From positions 2,067,385 through 2,131,384 of the forward strand of contig NZ_CP069798.1 in the NCBI RefSeq assembly GCF_016894345.1: a stretch of 64,000 nt of DNA, in the 5' to 3' direction. This DNA is from Paralysiella testudinis (GTDB taxonomy: Bacteria; Pseudomonadota; Gammaproteobacteria; Burkholderiales; Neisseriaceae). Positions 42,949 to 53,361 of the stretch are shown here, one piece after another. The notes beneath the pieces were generated by a model that ran no database searches, was not told where the DNA came from, and saw only the letters and a list, made by a program, of their open reading frames with translations. The stretch's first letter is position 1; each line of letters opens with the position of its first letter. The position numbers and the translations under genes were made by a program.

Positions 42949-45108
42949 ATGATACGCAAACTCAGATCCGGCAAATTTTGGCTCAAGCTGTTTTTTTACG
43001 GCGGCGTGGGCGCCTTACTGCTCACGTTAAGCGGCTATGTCGGCCTGTATTATTTATTTAGTGAACAACGCCTGCACAGCATGGCCGAACAAGCATTGGC
43101 CGGCAGCGGCCGCCAGCTGCATTTCGACCAGCGCATCGGCCGCAGTTGGTTTCCACGCCCCACCGCCACGCTTTACCATGTGCGCTTAAGCAATCCGCAC
43201 AGCGATAATGTTGACCTGAGCATTGATCAAATGCAAATCGGCTTGGCCTGGAAAACCCTGTTCGGCCAAACCGCCATCGAAAAATGGGTGTGGCAAGACG
43301 CGCGGCTGCGCCTCTACCGCCATACCGACGGGCAATGGAATTTCCACGACTTACGCCAACTCGGGCAACAGCAATCCGATCAAGCGCCCGCCATCAATCG
43401 CTTGGTGCTGCGCAACGGCCAAATCGACCTCTACGACGGTGGCCACCGCCACCATATCGATCAAATCAACGCTATCATCCGCCAATTCAGCCAAGCGCAA
43501 AGCCCGTTTGAAGCCAGCGGCCAATGGCAGCGCAGCGGCTGGCCAGCCGTGCAATGGCAAGCACAAGGGCAAAGCATGCGGGCGCAGCCGTGGCAGTGGC
43601 AAAATATGCGCGTCAACTTGGCCGCCACACTGCCTTATCTGGGTGCCAGCACCAGCCAATGGCAGTTTAGCGGCGTGTGGCAGCCGCAAAGCAGCAGCCT
43701 GTTGATGCAGCAATTACAATGGCAATCGCACAGCAATACACACCAACTCACCATGAGCGGCAGCGGCAACCGCTGGCAAGTGGGCTTGAATTATCTGGAT
43801 TTACCCCAGGTTTCGGTGATGATGAACGCCGGGCAAGACAACAACAACGGCAACGCCACCTTATTGCTCAACCGCGTGTTTTGGCACAACCAAAGCGGCA
43901 GCGTGGGGCATTTCCAATTTAACGGCGGCTGGCAGCAAGACAACAATCAAACCCTGATTACCAGCAGCGGCGGATTCAACTGGCTGGCCGACACCCGCTG
44001 GCAAGTAGACGATTTCAACTTCAGCAGCCATCAAGACACCGTCAACCAACTGCCCAATCCACGTTGGAACAGCGAATTGAGCGGCCGCATCAGCGGCCAC
44101 GGCAGCAAACAAGCGCAAATACAGCTGGGCGGCAGCTTCGACGGCCAAAACCTGCAATTAGCGGCCGACTATGCCCGTGGCGATAACGGCCAAGCCGACA
44201 CATTAAACGGCAGCATCAATCTTGGCCAGCTGTCCTTGCGCCCGTATTGGCCGCAAAAAACCCCCTTTATTGCCAACCCCAAGCTTAATCAGCAATGGCG
44301 CCAATGGCTGGCTGGCCGCCAAACCGAATGGCAAGTGGCGGTGGGGCGCATCACCACCCCTTTCGGCCAGCTGGATAATTTTGGCAGCCACATCACACTC
44401 AATGCTGAGCAATTACGCCTCGACAACATCCGCGCCCAACTCTATGAAGGCAGTAGCCAAGGCCATATGCTGTTGCGCAACGACGGGCGCAACAGCTGGC
44501 AGCTGGCGCAGCGCTTCACCCACATTCAAATCAAACCCCTGCTGCAAGACACCCTGAATTTCCACAACCTCAACGGCCAAGGCGATGCCGACTTCCAGCT
44601 CAACGGCCAAAACGCCCTCTCCGATAACTGGGCGCAAAATCTGAACGGCGAAGTGAAGCTGCAATTGCAGCAAGGCAGCTGGCGCGGTATTGACATCAAC
44701 AATATTTTGCAGCGCAGCGGCAACCCCACCACCTTGGCTTTTAACGAACAAAGCCACACCCCGTTTAGCCGCTTTGAAATCACCGTGCCCATCAACCAAG
44801 GCATTGGCCGCAGCCAGCACACCTGGCTTAATGCGGCCAATTTCGACATCGACGGCAGCGGCACCCTCGATTTTGCCCAACAGCAAATGAATTACGATGT
44901 GCGCGTACACACCCGCCAAAATCGCGGCAACGATGCCCTGCTGCCGCTCAAAATCAGTGGCTCACTCACCCGCCCCAGCTTCAGCCTCGATTTTCAGCGC
45001 CTCACCGAAGGGCTGGACACCCCACAGCAAAAAGAACAAGCCTTGCGCCAAACCCTCAAACAGCAATGGCAGTGGCTCAACCAAGGCAACACCGCTTCCA
45101 CACCATGA
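42949..45108 (+). CDS. AsmA family protein
   Basis: Large 719-residue protein with one N-terminal membrane helix (about 11-38) followed by a long beta-rich periplasmic region. The AsmA N-terminus is recognisable in SWFPRPTATLYHVRLSNP and ATIEKW-like repeats, and the C-terminus in GSGTLDFAQQQMNYDVRV and PLKISGSLTRPSFSLDF. AsmA-like proteins are linked to phospholipid traffic between membranes. Its end overlaps the MnmC-like start by 4 bp. Confidence 0.87.
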   Translation: MIRKLRSGKFWLKLFFYGGVGALLLTLSGYVGLYYLFSEQRLHSMAEQALAGSGRQLHFDQRIGRSWFPRPTATLYHVRLSNPHSDNVDLSIDQMQIGLAWKTLFGQTAIEKWVWQDARLRLYRHTDGQWNFHDLRQLGQQQSDQAPAINRLVLRNGQIDLYDGGHRHHIDQINAIIRQFSQAQSPFEASGQWQRSGWPAVQWQAQGQSMRAQPWQWQNMRVNLAATLPYLGASTSQWQFSGVWQPQSSSLLMQQLQWQSHSNTHQLTMSGSGNRWQVGLNYLDLPQVSVMMNAGQDNNNGNATLLLNRVFWHNQSGSVGHFQFNGGWQQDNNQTLITSSGGFNWLADTRWQVDDFNFSSHQDTVNQLPNPRWNSELSGRISGHGSKQAQIQLGGSFDGQNLQLAADYARGDNGQADTLNGSINLGQLSLRPYWPQKTPFIANPKLNQQWRQWLAGRQTEWQVAVGRITTPFGQLDNFGSHITLNAEQLRLDNIRAQLYEGSSQGHMLLRNDGRNSWQLAQRFTHIQIKPLLQDTLNFHNLNGQGDADFQLNGQNALSDNWAQNLNGEVKLQLQQGSWRGIDINNILQRSGNPTTLAFNEQSHTPFSRFEITVPINQGIGRSQHTWLNAANFDIDGSGTLDFAQQQMNYDVRVHTRQNRGNDALLPLKISGSLTRPSFSLDFQRLTEGLDTPQQKEQALRQTLKQQWQWLNQGNTASTP

Positions 45109-46646
45109 AAGCCGCTATCCACCGCTGGGCGCACTGGCCCACCAGCGCCGAATTGGTGCAATGCTGGCAACAACACCAAACACAACAGCCGCTGTATTGG
45201 CATACCCACACCGATAGGCTGCCTGAAAGCCGCTGCTTCAGCCCCGGCCATGCCGACTTCAATCAGCGTTTGCAACAAGCGCTGCGCTACTGGCAACCAC
45301 CCGGACACTACTGCATTGCCAACCCCTTGCCCAACAGCACGCTGATGCTGCTGCCACCGCATGAATCCGCCCACACGCCCAGCCCGCCCTGGCTGACGGC
45401 GGCACCAATACTGCCGGTACAGCATGTGGCGATAGTGGGCGCAGGCATTGCTGGTGCCGCCACGGCTTACGCGCTGGCACAGCGCGGCGTGGCCGTTACC
45501 GTATTGGAAGCGGGCAAAGCCGCCCAAGCGGCCTCAGGCAACCGCCAAGGGCTGCTGTATGCCAAAATCGCTGCCCACCCCACCGCCCAAACCGAGCTGC
45601 TGCTGGCCGGCTATGGCTACAGCCGTCAACTACTGGATTTAACGCTGCCTGAAAGCCACGGCTGGCACGCTTGCGGCGTGCTGCACCTCAACCACAATGC
45701 CAGCGAAGAGCGCCGCAACCAACAGTTGGCACAGCAACACCCCCACAGCACACTGTATCAGGCCGTTAACGCCGCAGAAGCCAGCACATTAGCGGGCGTC
45801 CCCATCAGCCACAGCGGCCTGTGGTGGCCGCACGGCGCTTGGCTGCATCCGCCCGCCTGGGTCAACGCCCTGCTCGCCCATCCCCATATCCGCTTAGTCG
45901 AATATGCCCGCGTTGAAGATGTAGAGCGCCACCACAACCACTGGCAGCTCAGCTATCGTCAACACGGCCACGCACACATACTGGCGGCTTCGCATGTGGT
46001 GTTGTGCGGCGGCGCCGCCAGCGCCCACCTGCCCTTGCTGCACGGCTGGCCGTTCCAGCCCATCCGCGGCCAAACCAACACGGCCCGCGCCGGTGTGCTG
46101 GCGCAACAACTGCGCTGCGCACTCAGCGGCGCCAGCTACATCAGCCCGGCTTGGCAAGGGCAAATGTGCTTTGGTGCCAGCTTTGTGCCCAACGATGCCG
46201 GCCACGATTGGCGCGCCGCCGAACAACAGCACAACTGGCGCGAACTGCACCGCCTCAATCCCGCGCTGGCTGCCGATTTACACGCCGCCAATCCCAATAA
46301 TCAACCAGCCAGCGGCCACGCCGCCGTGCGCTGCGACAGCTTCGACCATCTGCCGGTGGTAGGTGCCGTGGGCGATGCCGCCGCCATGCGCCAAGTTTAT
46401 GCCAAGCTGGCGCACGACAAAAACCAGCGCATCAACACCCCCTGCCCGTGGTTGCCCGGCATTTACATCAACACCGCCCACGGCAGCCGCGGCCTAGCCA
46501 CCGCGCCCTTGTGTGGCGAAGCCGTGGCCGCCGCCATCCTCGGCCTGCCCTCACCCTTATCACCGCGCTTGCAGCAGGCCTTACACCCCAACCGTTTGGT
46601 TATCCGCAGCCTCACCCATCATCAGCCATGGCTGCCTGAAATATAA
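45105..46646 (+). CDS. mnmC: Standalone MnmC-type FAD oxidoreductase
   Basis: 513 residues from ATG 45105, which overlaps the AsmA stop (ATGA). About 105 unrelated N-terminal residues come first. The FAD fold begins at VAIVGAGIAGAATAYALAQ, followed by ASGNRQGLLYAKI and a C-terminal GIYINTAHGSRGLATAPLCG. This matches the oxidase half of MnmC, which makes the modified wobble uridine (mnm5s2U) of tRNA. The methyltransferase half normally fused to it in E. coli is not present. The full tRNA pathway would need a second gene elsewhere. Confidence 0.87.
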   Translation: MKAAIHRWAHWPTSAELVQCWQQHQTQQPLYWHTHTDRLPESRCFSPGHADFNQRLQQALRYWQPPGHYCIANPLPNSTLMLLPPHESAHTPSPPWLTAAPILPVQHVAIVGAGIAGAATAYALAQRGVAVTVLEAGKAAQAASGNRQGLLYAKIAAHPTAQTELLLAGYGYSRQLLDLTLPESHGWHACGVLHLNHNASEERRNQQLAQQHPHSTLYQAVNAAEASTLAGVPISHSGLWWPHGAWLHPPAWVNALLAHPHIRLVEYARVEDVERHHNHWQLSYRQHGHAHILAASHVVLCGGAASAHLPLLHGWPFQPIRGQTNTARAGVLAQQLRCALSGASYISPAWQGQMCFGASFVPNDAGHDWRAAEQQHNWRELHRLNPALAADLHAANPNNQPASGHAAVRCDSFDHLPVVGAVGDAAAMRQVYAKLAHDKNQRINTPCPWLPGIYINTAHGSRGLATAPLCGEAVAAAILGLPSPLSPRLQQALHPNRLVIRSLTHHQPWLPEI

Positions 46647-46768
46647 AACCGTCATTGCCGAAGCTCAAATGCCATTACCCATCAAAGGCTGCCTGAAACC
46701 AATCCAGCACCATCGTCACACAAGCTTTGTGCTAGCATAAGCCCATTCCGTTTTGGGGGATTTTTACC

Positions 46769-48256
46769 ATGCCCACGCCCACCGCCGCCGTTGACTTGCC
46801 CGAGCCGCTGCCCGAAGACACGCTTGCCTTGGCCGAGCAAATTGTCAGCCGCGCTTCCGGCAGCGAAGCCGCCGCCGACAACCGCATCGAAGTGCTGCTC
46901 GACAGCACCGAAAACTTCCCGGCTTGGCAAGCGGCCATCGCCTCGGCCTGCCACAGCATCGACATTGAAATGTACATCTTCGCCAACAACGCTTTTGGCC
47001 GCCAAATCCGCGATTTACTGATTGAAAAGCAACAGCAAGGCGTGCAAGTGCGGCTGGTGTACGACTGGTTTGGCAGTGTATGGGCGCATTACCGCGGCTT
47101 TTTCCGCCCTTTGCGTGCCGCCGGCGCCGTGGTGGTGGCCTACAACCGCCCAAGCCTGGTGGGCGGCATCGGCCTGATTTCGCGCAACCACCGTAAAAGC
47201 ATTGTCATCGACGGCCATACTGCCTTTGTTAGCGGCTTATGTATTTCTTCGGCCTGGTGCGGCGATGCGGCCAAAGGCGTGGCACCGTGGCGCGACACCG
47301 GCGTTAAACTCACCGGACCGGTTGTGCAGCAAGTGAGCGATGCCTTTGCCGATACCCTGCAATCGCAACAAAACAACGCCAGCCACACCACCCTCAACAG
47401 CAACTGCCATTCGTACAACCCGCACCACAGCGGCACCGCCCAAGCACGTATCGTGGCCACCACGCCGGACAACGGCAATATGATGCGGCTAGACTTAAAC
47501 GCCGTTACCCTAGCGCAAGAAAATCTGTGGCTTACCGATGCCTATTTTATGCCCACCCGGATGTATACCCAGGCACTGATTAACGCGGCGCTGGCCGGAG
47601 TGGACGTGCGCCTGCTGGTGCCGCGCACCTCCGACATCCGTTGGATCGGCAATGTGTCGCGCACCCAATACCGCAGCCTGCTCGAAGCGGGTGTGCGCGT
47701 GTTTGAATGGAACGGCAGCATGATTCATGCCAAAACCGCCATTGTTGACGGCCGCTGGGCGCGGGTGGGTTCCACCAATTTGAATTTATCCAGCTGGGCG
47801 ATTAACCGCGAGCTGGATGTGTCGATTGAAGACAGCGCCACCGTGGCACGCCTCACCGCCGTGTTTGCCGACGACCTGCAACACGCCACCGAAGTGGTGC
47901 TCAACCAAGCGCAGCAAGCCGAGCTGAAGCAGCGGCGGCAAAAACACAAGCAAGGCTTCAAACGCGGCAGCACCAATGCACTGGCACAGCGGCTGCTGCA
48001 ATTGGGCCATGTGTTCGATGGCTCGATTTACGGCACCCGCATTGTCGATAAAGACGAAGCCCAGGCTTATTTAAGCATCGGCATTGGCTTGCTGCTGTTG
48101 GCCGCGCTATTGTGGTTTCTACCGCAATTGGTGGTGTATCCGCTGCTATTATTGCTGGTGATGAGCGGCTTGGCCACCACTTGGTCGGCCATCAAACGCC
48201 TGCGCCAATACCGCCGCAATCCGCCGCCGGTAAAAGAAAACAACCCTTTGGCATAA
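46769..48256 (+). CDS. Cardiolipin-synthase-like phospholipase D protein
   Basis: The 495-residue protein has two HKD motifs: HRKSIVIDGHTAFVSG and HAKTAIVDGRWARVGSTNL, the second followed by NLSSWAINRELDVSIED. This pairing is typical of ClsB-type cardiolipin synthases. Two C-terminal hydrophobic segments (about 430-465) anchor it in the membrane, unlike E. coli ClsB, which lacks this tail. Transphosphatidylation is inferred; a phospholipase role is possible. An inverted uptake-sequence pair follows. Confidence 0.85.
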   Translation: MPTPTAAVDLPEPLPEDTLALAEQIVSRASGSEAAADNRIEVLLDSTENFPAWQAAIASACHSIDIEMYIFANNAFGRQIRDLLIEKQQQGVQVRLVYDWFGSVWAHYRGFFRPLRAAGAVVVAYNRPSLVGGIGLISRNHRKSIVIDGHTAFVSGLCISSAWCGDAAKGVAPWRDTGVKLTGPVVQQVSDAFADTLQSQQNNASHTTLNSNCHSYNPHHSGTAQARIVATTPDNGNMMRLDLNAVTLAQENLWLTDAYFMPTRMYTQALINAALAGVDVRLLVPRTSDIRWIGNVSRTQYRSLLEAGVRVFEWNGSMIHAKTAIVDGRWARVGSTNLNLSSWAINRELDVSIEDSATVARLTAVFADDLQHATEVVLNQAQQAELKQRRQKHKQGFKRGSTNALAQRLLQLGHVFDGSIYGTRIVDKDEAQAYLSIGIGLLLLAALLWFLPQLVVYPLLLLLVMSGLATTWSAIKRLRQYRRNPPPVKENNPLA

Positions 48257-48289
48257 GCAGCGGATGATGGATTTTTAAGAGCAAAAAAA

Positions 48290-48319
48290 TTCAGGCAGCC
48301 TTTTAAAAGGCTGCCTGAA
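48290..48319. terminator. Inverted uptake-sequence pair
   Basis: TTCAGGCAGCCT (48290-48301) and AGGCTGCCTGAA (48308-48319) form a tight hairpin with a 6-nt loop, extended by AAAAGG pairing. It closes the cardiolipin-synthase transcript. Confidence 0.78.
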
Positions 48320-48373
48320 AACATGATGCCAAGCTATCCCTGCAAAGTAGCTACGGTTAGACAAAAATACATA

Positions 48374-48477
48374 ATACCAATTCGAAAAAATAACCTACCT
48401 GCGTTGGCTCGTCTTGCCGTACTACTTGTACTGTCTGCGACTCGCCGCCTTGTTATCTTATTTTTTCGAATTGGTAT
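48374..48477. mobile_element. Correia-type element, short 104-bp form (copy D)
   Basis: Perfect ends (ATACCAATTCGAAAAAATAA and its complement) enclose the uninterrupted Correia core, with ACAAGGCG, CGCAGACAGTAC, AGTACGGCAAGACGAGCC and ACGCAG on the minus strand. It carries no insert, so it is the compact counterpart of copies A-C. It has TA to its left and AA to its right. Confidence 0.9.
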
Positions 48478-48526
48478 AACCATATGTATGTAAAAGTAAA
48501 TTATCTCATGCGTACTGATGAAATAA

Positions 48527-49192
48527 TTATTTAACGGGATTACGCAGCCACTGATGCATATGCTTATCCAGTATCGACGGCATAATCGGTATCATGGCGT
48601 CAACAGATTGCCCGTAATACATCGTAAGGCGATCCAGCTCATCAATCACACGGTCATTAAAATGGTGTTTTATTTCATCCAATGTGTGCTTGGACCAATC
48701 CACGCCCCGGCCTTGGGATGCAAACACAAACTGATGGGCGATGTCGGATACCGGTAACTCAATTTCAGCATCTCGTACCAACACCGCAGTTGCAATGCAG
48801 GCTGCCGTTCCTGCCATTAAGCAATCAGCATGAACGTAGCAAAGCTGCGCTACATTCAAATTTTTGGTGCAACCCGAAGGAATCGAAACCCGGGAAAACC
48901 GCTCACAATAAAGGTTTCGAGCGGTAATATTGCCTTCAACACAGCCGTGAAAATAAAGCTCGTCAGCCACAATATCGCCGAATATCACCGGATAAACCAC
49001 CATAGATGCATCCCAACTGCTGGCCGGTAGAAAATCAAGATTTAGCAAAATCTTCTGTCTACGGATATTGCCGCGGTACACAAAGAATTTTTTCTGCCGC
49101 AGCGCTTTGCTACGGCTGGCGGCAATTTTGAGCGGCGAGGCCTGATTAAGATCATCCGCAAATTCAGAATAATGAAGCAGCCGAGCTTTCAT
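48527..49192 (-). CDS. Orphan protein of unknown function
   Basis: No family recognised. The ATG at 49192 (MKARLLHYSEF) has a well-placed AAAGGA site, giving 221 residues; the frame extends upstream without a ribosome site. The middle (about residues 70-140) has regular short hydrophobic repeats such as VIFGDIVADELYFHGCVEGN and ITARNLYCERF with turns every few residues, suggesting a beta-helix-like or bactofilin-like fold. Several Cys (CVEG, YCERF, SGC, LCYVHADC) are spaced through it. It is flanked by an uptake-sequence hairpin and a Correia-type element. Accessory status is inferred from context only. Confidence 0.6.
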   Translation of the reverse strand: MKARLLHYSEFADDLNQASPLKIAASRSKALRQKKFFVYRGNIRRQKILLNLDFLPASSWDASMVVYPVIFGDIVADELYFHGCVEGNITARNLYCERFSRVSIPSGCTKNLNVAQLCYVHADCLMAGTAACIATAVLVRDAEIELPVSDIAHQFVFASQGRGVDWSKHTLDEIKHHFNDRVIDELDRLTMYYGQSVDAMIPIMPSILDKHMHQWLRNPVK

Positions 49193-49258
49193 CAACATAT
49201 CCTTTAATATACGGCCTACTCGCCAATTCAAAAAAACCATCATACCAAACCAAAAAAA

Positions 49259-49288
49259 TTCAGGCAGCCTTTTAAAAGGCTGCCTGAA
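49259..49288. terminator. Inverted uptake-sequence pair after acs
   Basis: TTCAGGCAGCCT (49259-49270) and AGGCTGCCTGAA (49277-49288) form a tight hairpin extended by AAAAGG pairing. It follows the acs stop on the minus strand. Confidence 0.78.
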
Positions 49289-49314
49289 AACATCATCCAA
49301 TCACATCATGCCAA

Positions 49315-51279
49315 TCAGATGGTTTGCTTCAATTGCTCCATCACCTGCGGATTTTCCAAAGTGGAGATATCGGAGGTGATTTCTTCGCCTTTGGCCAAAG
49401 AGCGCAGCAGGCGGCGCATGATTTTGCCGGAACGGGTTTTGGGCAGGTTTTCGCCAAAGCGGATGTCGTCGGGCTGGGCGATTTTACCGATTTCGTGTGC
49501 TACCCAATTTTTCAGCTCGGCGGCGATGCGTTTGGCGTCTTCGCCTTGCGGGCGCTCGCCTTTAAGCACCACAAACGCCACCACGGCTTCGCCTTTCACT
49601 TCATGCGGTTTGCCCACCACGGCGGCTTCGGCCACCAAGGGATTGGCCACCAGTGCCGATTCGATTTCCATGGTGCCTAAACGGTGGCCGGACACATTCA
49701 ATACATCGTCTACGCGGCCCATAATCCAGATATAGCCGTTTTCATCGCGGTGGGCGGAGTCGCCGGCCACATAGTATTTGCCACCGAAGTCTTCGGGGAA
49801 ATAGGTGGATTTAAAGCGGGCATCGTCGCCCCAAATGGTGCGCAGCAATGATGGGAACGGGCGTTTGATCACCAAAAAGCCGCCATTGCCTTTTTCCACC
49901 GGCGCGCCGGATTCGTCGACAATATCCACCATCATGCCCGGCAGCGGCAAGGTGCAGGAGCCCGGTTTGATGGCCACGGCACCGGGCAGCGGCGCAATGG
50001 TGTTGGAGCCGGTTTCGGTTTGCCACCAAGTATCCACAATCGGGCAGCGGTTTTGCCCTACTACTTGGTAATACCACATCCACGCTTCCGGGTTGATGGG
50101 CTCGCCCACGGTGCCGAGCAGGCGCAGGCTGGATAAATCGTATTTGGTGGGCAAATCGGCACCCAGTTTAATCAGCGAGCGGATGGCGGTGGGTGCGGTG
50201 TAAAAGGTGCTTACTTTGTGTTTTTCGATGGTGCTCCAGAAGCGCGAGGCATCCGGATAGGTGGGCACGCCTTCAAACACGATTTGAGTGGCGCCAATGG
50301 CCAAAGGGCCGTAGGCAATATAGGTGTGGCCGGTAATCCAGCCCACATCGGCGGTGCACCAGAATACGTCATCCGGCTTGTAGTCGAACACCCATTTCAG
50401 CGACACGATGCCGCCCAGCAAATAGCCGCCGGTGCTGTGTTGCACGCCTTTGGGCTTGCCGGTAGAGCCGGAAGTGTAAAGAATAAACAGCGGATGCTCG
50501 GCATCCACCCATTCCGGCTCGCATTCGCTGGCTTGGTTGGCCACCAAGTCTTGCCACCAAATATCGCGGCCTTCAACCATGGGCACTTGCGCATCGGTGC
50601 GCGCCAGCACCACCACTTTTTCCACGCTGGGGCAGTCGCCACCGGCCAGCGCTTCGTCTACCGTGGCTTTCAGCGGCACTTGTTTGCCGCCGCGCACGCT
50701 TTCGTTGGCAGTGATAATCACTTTGGCTGCCGCATCTTTTACGCGGTCTTTTACCGCACCGGCAGAAAAACCGCCAAACACCACCGAATGAATGGCACCG
50801 ATGCGCGCACAGGCCTGCATCGCCACCACGGCATCGGCCACCATCGGCATATACACCACCACGCGGTCGCCTTTTTGCACACCCAATGATTTCAGGCCGT
50901 TGGCACAGCGGCACACGCGCTCATACAATTCGCGGTAGGTGATGTTTTCACTGCTGCCGTCGTCTTTTTCATAAATGATCGCCACTTTATCGGCTTTGTC
51001 GGCCAGATGGCGGTCGAGGCAGTTGTAGGACACATTCAGCTGGCCATCGGCAAACCATTTGTAAAACGGGGCGTTGCTTTCGTCCAGCACTTGGGTAAAC
51101 GGCTTTTTCCACGCAATATTGTCGCGCGCCAGCTCGCCCCAGAAGCCCTCGTAATCGGCATTCGCTTTGTCACACAAGGCATTGTATGCATCCATGCCGT
51201 TGACATTGGCATGGGTTTTGAATTCGTCGCTCGGTTCGAACACCCGATTTTCTTTCAACACGGATTCAATGGCAGACAT
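49315..51279 (-). CDS. acs: Acetyl-coenzyme A synthetase
   Basis: AMP-forming acetate activation enzyme of 654 residues (E. coli 652). Features are [20 protein letters not shown] (ATP/AMP loop), the substrate region WWQTETG and the acetylation motif [14 protein letters not shown] at the C-terminus, where Lys acetylation by Pat-type enzymes is known to control Acs. A GGAG site lies before the ATG. It follows actP and yjcH, so uptake and activation of acetate are encoded together. Confidence 0.97.
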   Translation of the reverse strand: MSAIESVLKENRVFEPSDEFKTHANVNGMDAYNALCDKANADYEGFWGELARDNIAWKKPFTQVLDESNAPFYKWFADGQLNVSYNCLDRHLADKADKVAIIYEKDDGSSENITYRELYERVCRCANGLKSLGVQKGDRVVVYMPMVADAVVAMQACARIGAIHSVVFGGFSAGAVKDRVKDAAAKVIITANESVRGGKQVPLKATVDEALAGGDCPSVEKVVVLARTDAQVPMVEGRDIWWQDLVANQASECEPEWVDAEHPLFILYTSGSTGKPKGVQHSTGGYLLGGIVSLKWVFDYKPDDVFWCTADVGWITGHTYIAYGPLAIGATQIVFEGVPTYPDASRFWSTIEKHKVSTFYTAPTAIRSLIKLGADLPTKYDLSSLRLLGTVGEPINPEAWMWYYQVVGQNRCPIVDTWWQTETGSNTIAPLPGAVAIKPGSCTLPLPGMMVDIVDESGAPVEKGNGGFLVIKRPFPSLLRTIWGDDARFKSTYFPEDFGGKYYVAGDSAHRDENGYIWIMGRVDDVLNVSGHRLGTMEIESALVANPLVAEAAVVGKPHEVKGEAVVAFVVLKGERPQGEDAKRIAAELKNWVAHEIGKIAQPDDIRFGENLPKTRSGKIMRRLLRSLAKGEEITSDISTLENPQVMEQLKQTI

Positions 51280-51325
51280 AAAGTTTCTCCTTTTATTTAC
51301 AGCCGGTTAAACATGGTATTGCTTG

Positions 51326-51355
51326 AGGCTGCCTGAAAACATTTTCAGGCAGCCT
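51326..51355. repeat. Inverted uptake-sequence pair between actP and acs
   Basis: AGGCTGCCTGAA (51326-51337) and its complement (51344-51355) form a hairpin with a 6-nt loop in the 85-bp gap between actP and acs. It could reduce acs expression relative to actP. Confidence 0.7.
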
Positions 51356-51364
51356 AGATTTACA

Positions 51365-53044
51365 TCAGTGATCGGACGCACCCGACGAACCGATGCCGGT
51401 CATGGAACGCACATACTGTGCTTCAAATCCTGCCTTGTCTTTCTTGGCCTGCTCGGATTTGTCGGTTACCGAGAAGAACCACGCCGAGATAAACGCCAGC
51501 GGAATGGTAAACAGCGCCGGGTTGCCATAGGGGAAGATTGGGCTTTCATGCCCCAACACCTTCACCCACACCGTGGGGCCGAGGATAATCAGCACTGCCG
51601 CACTGAGCAAACCGGCAAAGCCGCCAATCACCGCACCGCGCGTGGTCAAACCCTTCCAGAACATCGACAGCATCAACACCGGGAAATTACCGGAAGCCGC
51701 CAAGGCAAAGGCCAAGCCCACCATAAAGGCCACGTTCTGGTTTTCAAAGGCAATGCCCAAAACAATCGCCAGCACGCCTAACACCAGCACCGTGCCACGA
51801 GACACCCGCAGCTCCTGCTGGCCGGTGGCCTTACCTTTCATAATAACAGAAGCATACAAGTCGTGGCTCACCGCCGAAGCACCGGAGAGGGTCAAACCGG
51901 CCACCACTGCCAAAATAGTGGCAAACGCAACTGCCGAAATAAAGCCCAGGAAGTAATCACCGCCCACCGCTTCGGACAAATGCACCGCCGCCATATTGGT
52001 GCCGCCAAGCATTTCCATCACCGTTTTGTCGCCTTTGACCACTTCATGGAAAAATTGCGGATTGTCTTGGGTTACCAACATAATCGCGCCAAAGCCGATA
52101 ATAAAGGTGAGGATGTAGAAGTAGCCGATAAAGCCGGTGGCCACAAACACCGATTTACGCGCCTGCTTGGCATCGGGCACGGTAAAGAAGCGCATCAGAA
52201 TATGCGGCAAACCGGCCGTACCGAACATCAACGCCAGCCCTAAAGAAATGGCGTCCACCGGGTTTTTCACCAAGCCGCCCGGCGCCATAATCGCGGTGCC
52301 TTTTTCATGCACTTCGGTGGCTTTTTTGAACATCAATTCCGGGCTGAAGTTGGCGTATTTCAACACCATAATTGCCATAAATGTGGCGCCGGAGAGCAAC
52401 ATAATCGCCTTGATGATTTGCACCCAAGTGGTGGCCAGCATACCGCCAAACAACACATAAGCCACCATCAGCACGCCCACAATAATCACCGCCCAGTGGT
52501 AATCCAAGCCAAACAACAGCTCAATCAGCTTGCCCGCGCCCACCACTTGCGCAATCAAATACAGCGCCACCACCAGCAAAGTGCCGGTGGCCGCAAACAC
52601 GCGCACCGGGGTTTGTTTGAGCCGGTAGGCCGCCACATCGGAAAAGGTGAACTTGCCCAAATTGCGCAAACGCTCGGCAATCAGAAACAGCACAATCGGC
52701 CAGCCCACCAAAAAGCCGGTGGAGTAAATCAAGCCGTCAAAGCCGTTGGTGTACACCATCGCCGAAATGCCCAAAAACGACGCTGCCGACATATAATCGC
52801 CCGCAATCGCCAAGCCGTTGCGAAAGCCGGAAATACCGCCGCCCGCGGTGTAAAAGTCTTTGGTCGACTTGGTTTGCCGTGCCGCCCAATAAGTAATATA
52901 AAGCGTGCCGCCCACAAAAATAAAAAACATAATAATGGCCGGCAGATTCAAAGCCTGTTTTTCTACCGGCCCGCTGATGGCATCCGCCGCCAACGCACCG
53001 GCCGAAGCGGCCAAGGCCATCAATGCCCATAAGCATTTTTTCAT
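51365..53044 (-). CDS. actP: Cation/acetate symporter
   Basis: Sodium:solute symporter family protein of 559 residues with about 13 membrane segments. A signal peptide ([20 protein letters not shown]) is followed by the first helices. Family motifs are [20 protein letters not shown] and [10 protein letters not shown]. ActP imports acetate and similar short acids. Its start overlaps the yjcH stop by 4 bp, the conserved yjcH-actP arrangement. Confidence 0.95.
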   Translation of the reverse strand: MKKCLWALMALAASAGALAADAISGPVEKQALNLPAIIMFFIFVGGTLYITYWAARQTKSTKDFYTAGGGISGFRNGLAIAGDYMSAASFLGISAMVYTNGFDGLIYSTGFLVGWPIVLFLIAERLRNLGKFTFSDVAAYRLKQTPVRVFAATGTLLVVALYLIAQVVGAGKLIELLFGLDYHWAVIIVGVLMVAYVLFGGMLATTWVQIIKAIMLLSGATFMAIMVLKYANFSPELMFKKATEVHEKGTAIMAPGGLVKNPVDAISLGLALMFGTAGLPHILMRFFTVPDAKQARKSVFVATGFIGYFYILTFIIGFGAIMLVTQDNPQFFHEVVKGDKTVMEMLGGTNMAAVHLSEAVGGDYFLGFISAVAFATILAVVAGLTLSGASAVSHDLYASVIMKGKATGQQELRVSRGTVLVLGVLAIVLGIAFENQNVAFMVGLAFALAASGNFPVLMLSMFWKGLTTRGAVIGGFAGLLSAAVLIILGPTVWVKVLGHESPIFPYGNPALFTIPLAFISAWFFSVTDKSEQAKKDKAGFEAQYVRSMTGIGSSGASDH

Positions 53045-53361
53045 TTGATTTCCCCTTGCACTTCTTTAACCACTTGTTGGGTCATTTTTTCAAACTCGCC
53101 ATTGGCCTTGTGCACATAAATGCCGGTAATGGCAAACGCAAACAAAATCACAAACAAGCCCACATAAATACCCCACGTGGTGACGCTGCCCGGTGATACC
53201 GGCACACCGAAACTTTCGGGGCTGAAACCGATAAACAAAATAAACACCACATACACAAACAGCATCAGCGCAGAAAAGCTCCAGCCCAGCACTGATTTTT
53301 TGCGTGCCATCTCCTGAAACTTCGGATGCGACAGCACCCGTTGCGCAGTTTGTTGGTCCAT
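53041..53361 (-). CDS. yjcH: DUF485 membrane protein YjcH
   Basis: ATG 53361 ([20 protein letters not shown]) has a perfect AAAGGAG site and gives 106 residues; the longer frame is unsupported. DUF485 features are two membrane helices (about 27-47 and 62-85) and the [10 protein letters not shown] loop. YjcH is encoded directly before actP in most proteobacteria and is thought to assist acetate transport; its mechanism is unknown. It overlaps actP by 4 bp. Confidence 0.93.
   Translation of the reverse strand: MDQQTAQRVLSHPKFQEMARKKSVLGWSFSALMLFVYVVFILFIGFSPESFGVPVSPGSVTTWGIYVGLFVILFAFAITGIYVHKANGEFEKMTQQVVKEVQGEIK

Noticed and set aside
50218..50889. Open plus-strand frame of 223 codons
   Set aside because: It is antisense to acs, a well-conserved enzyme.
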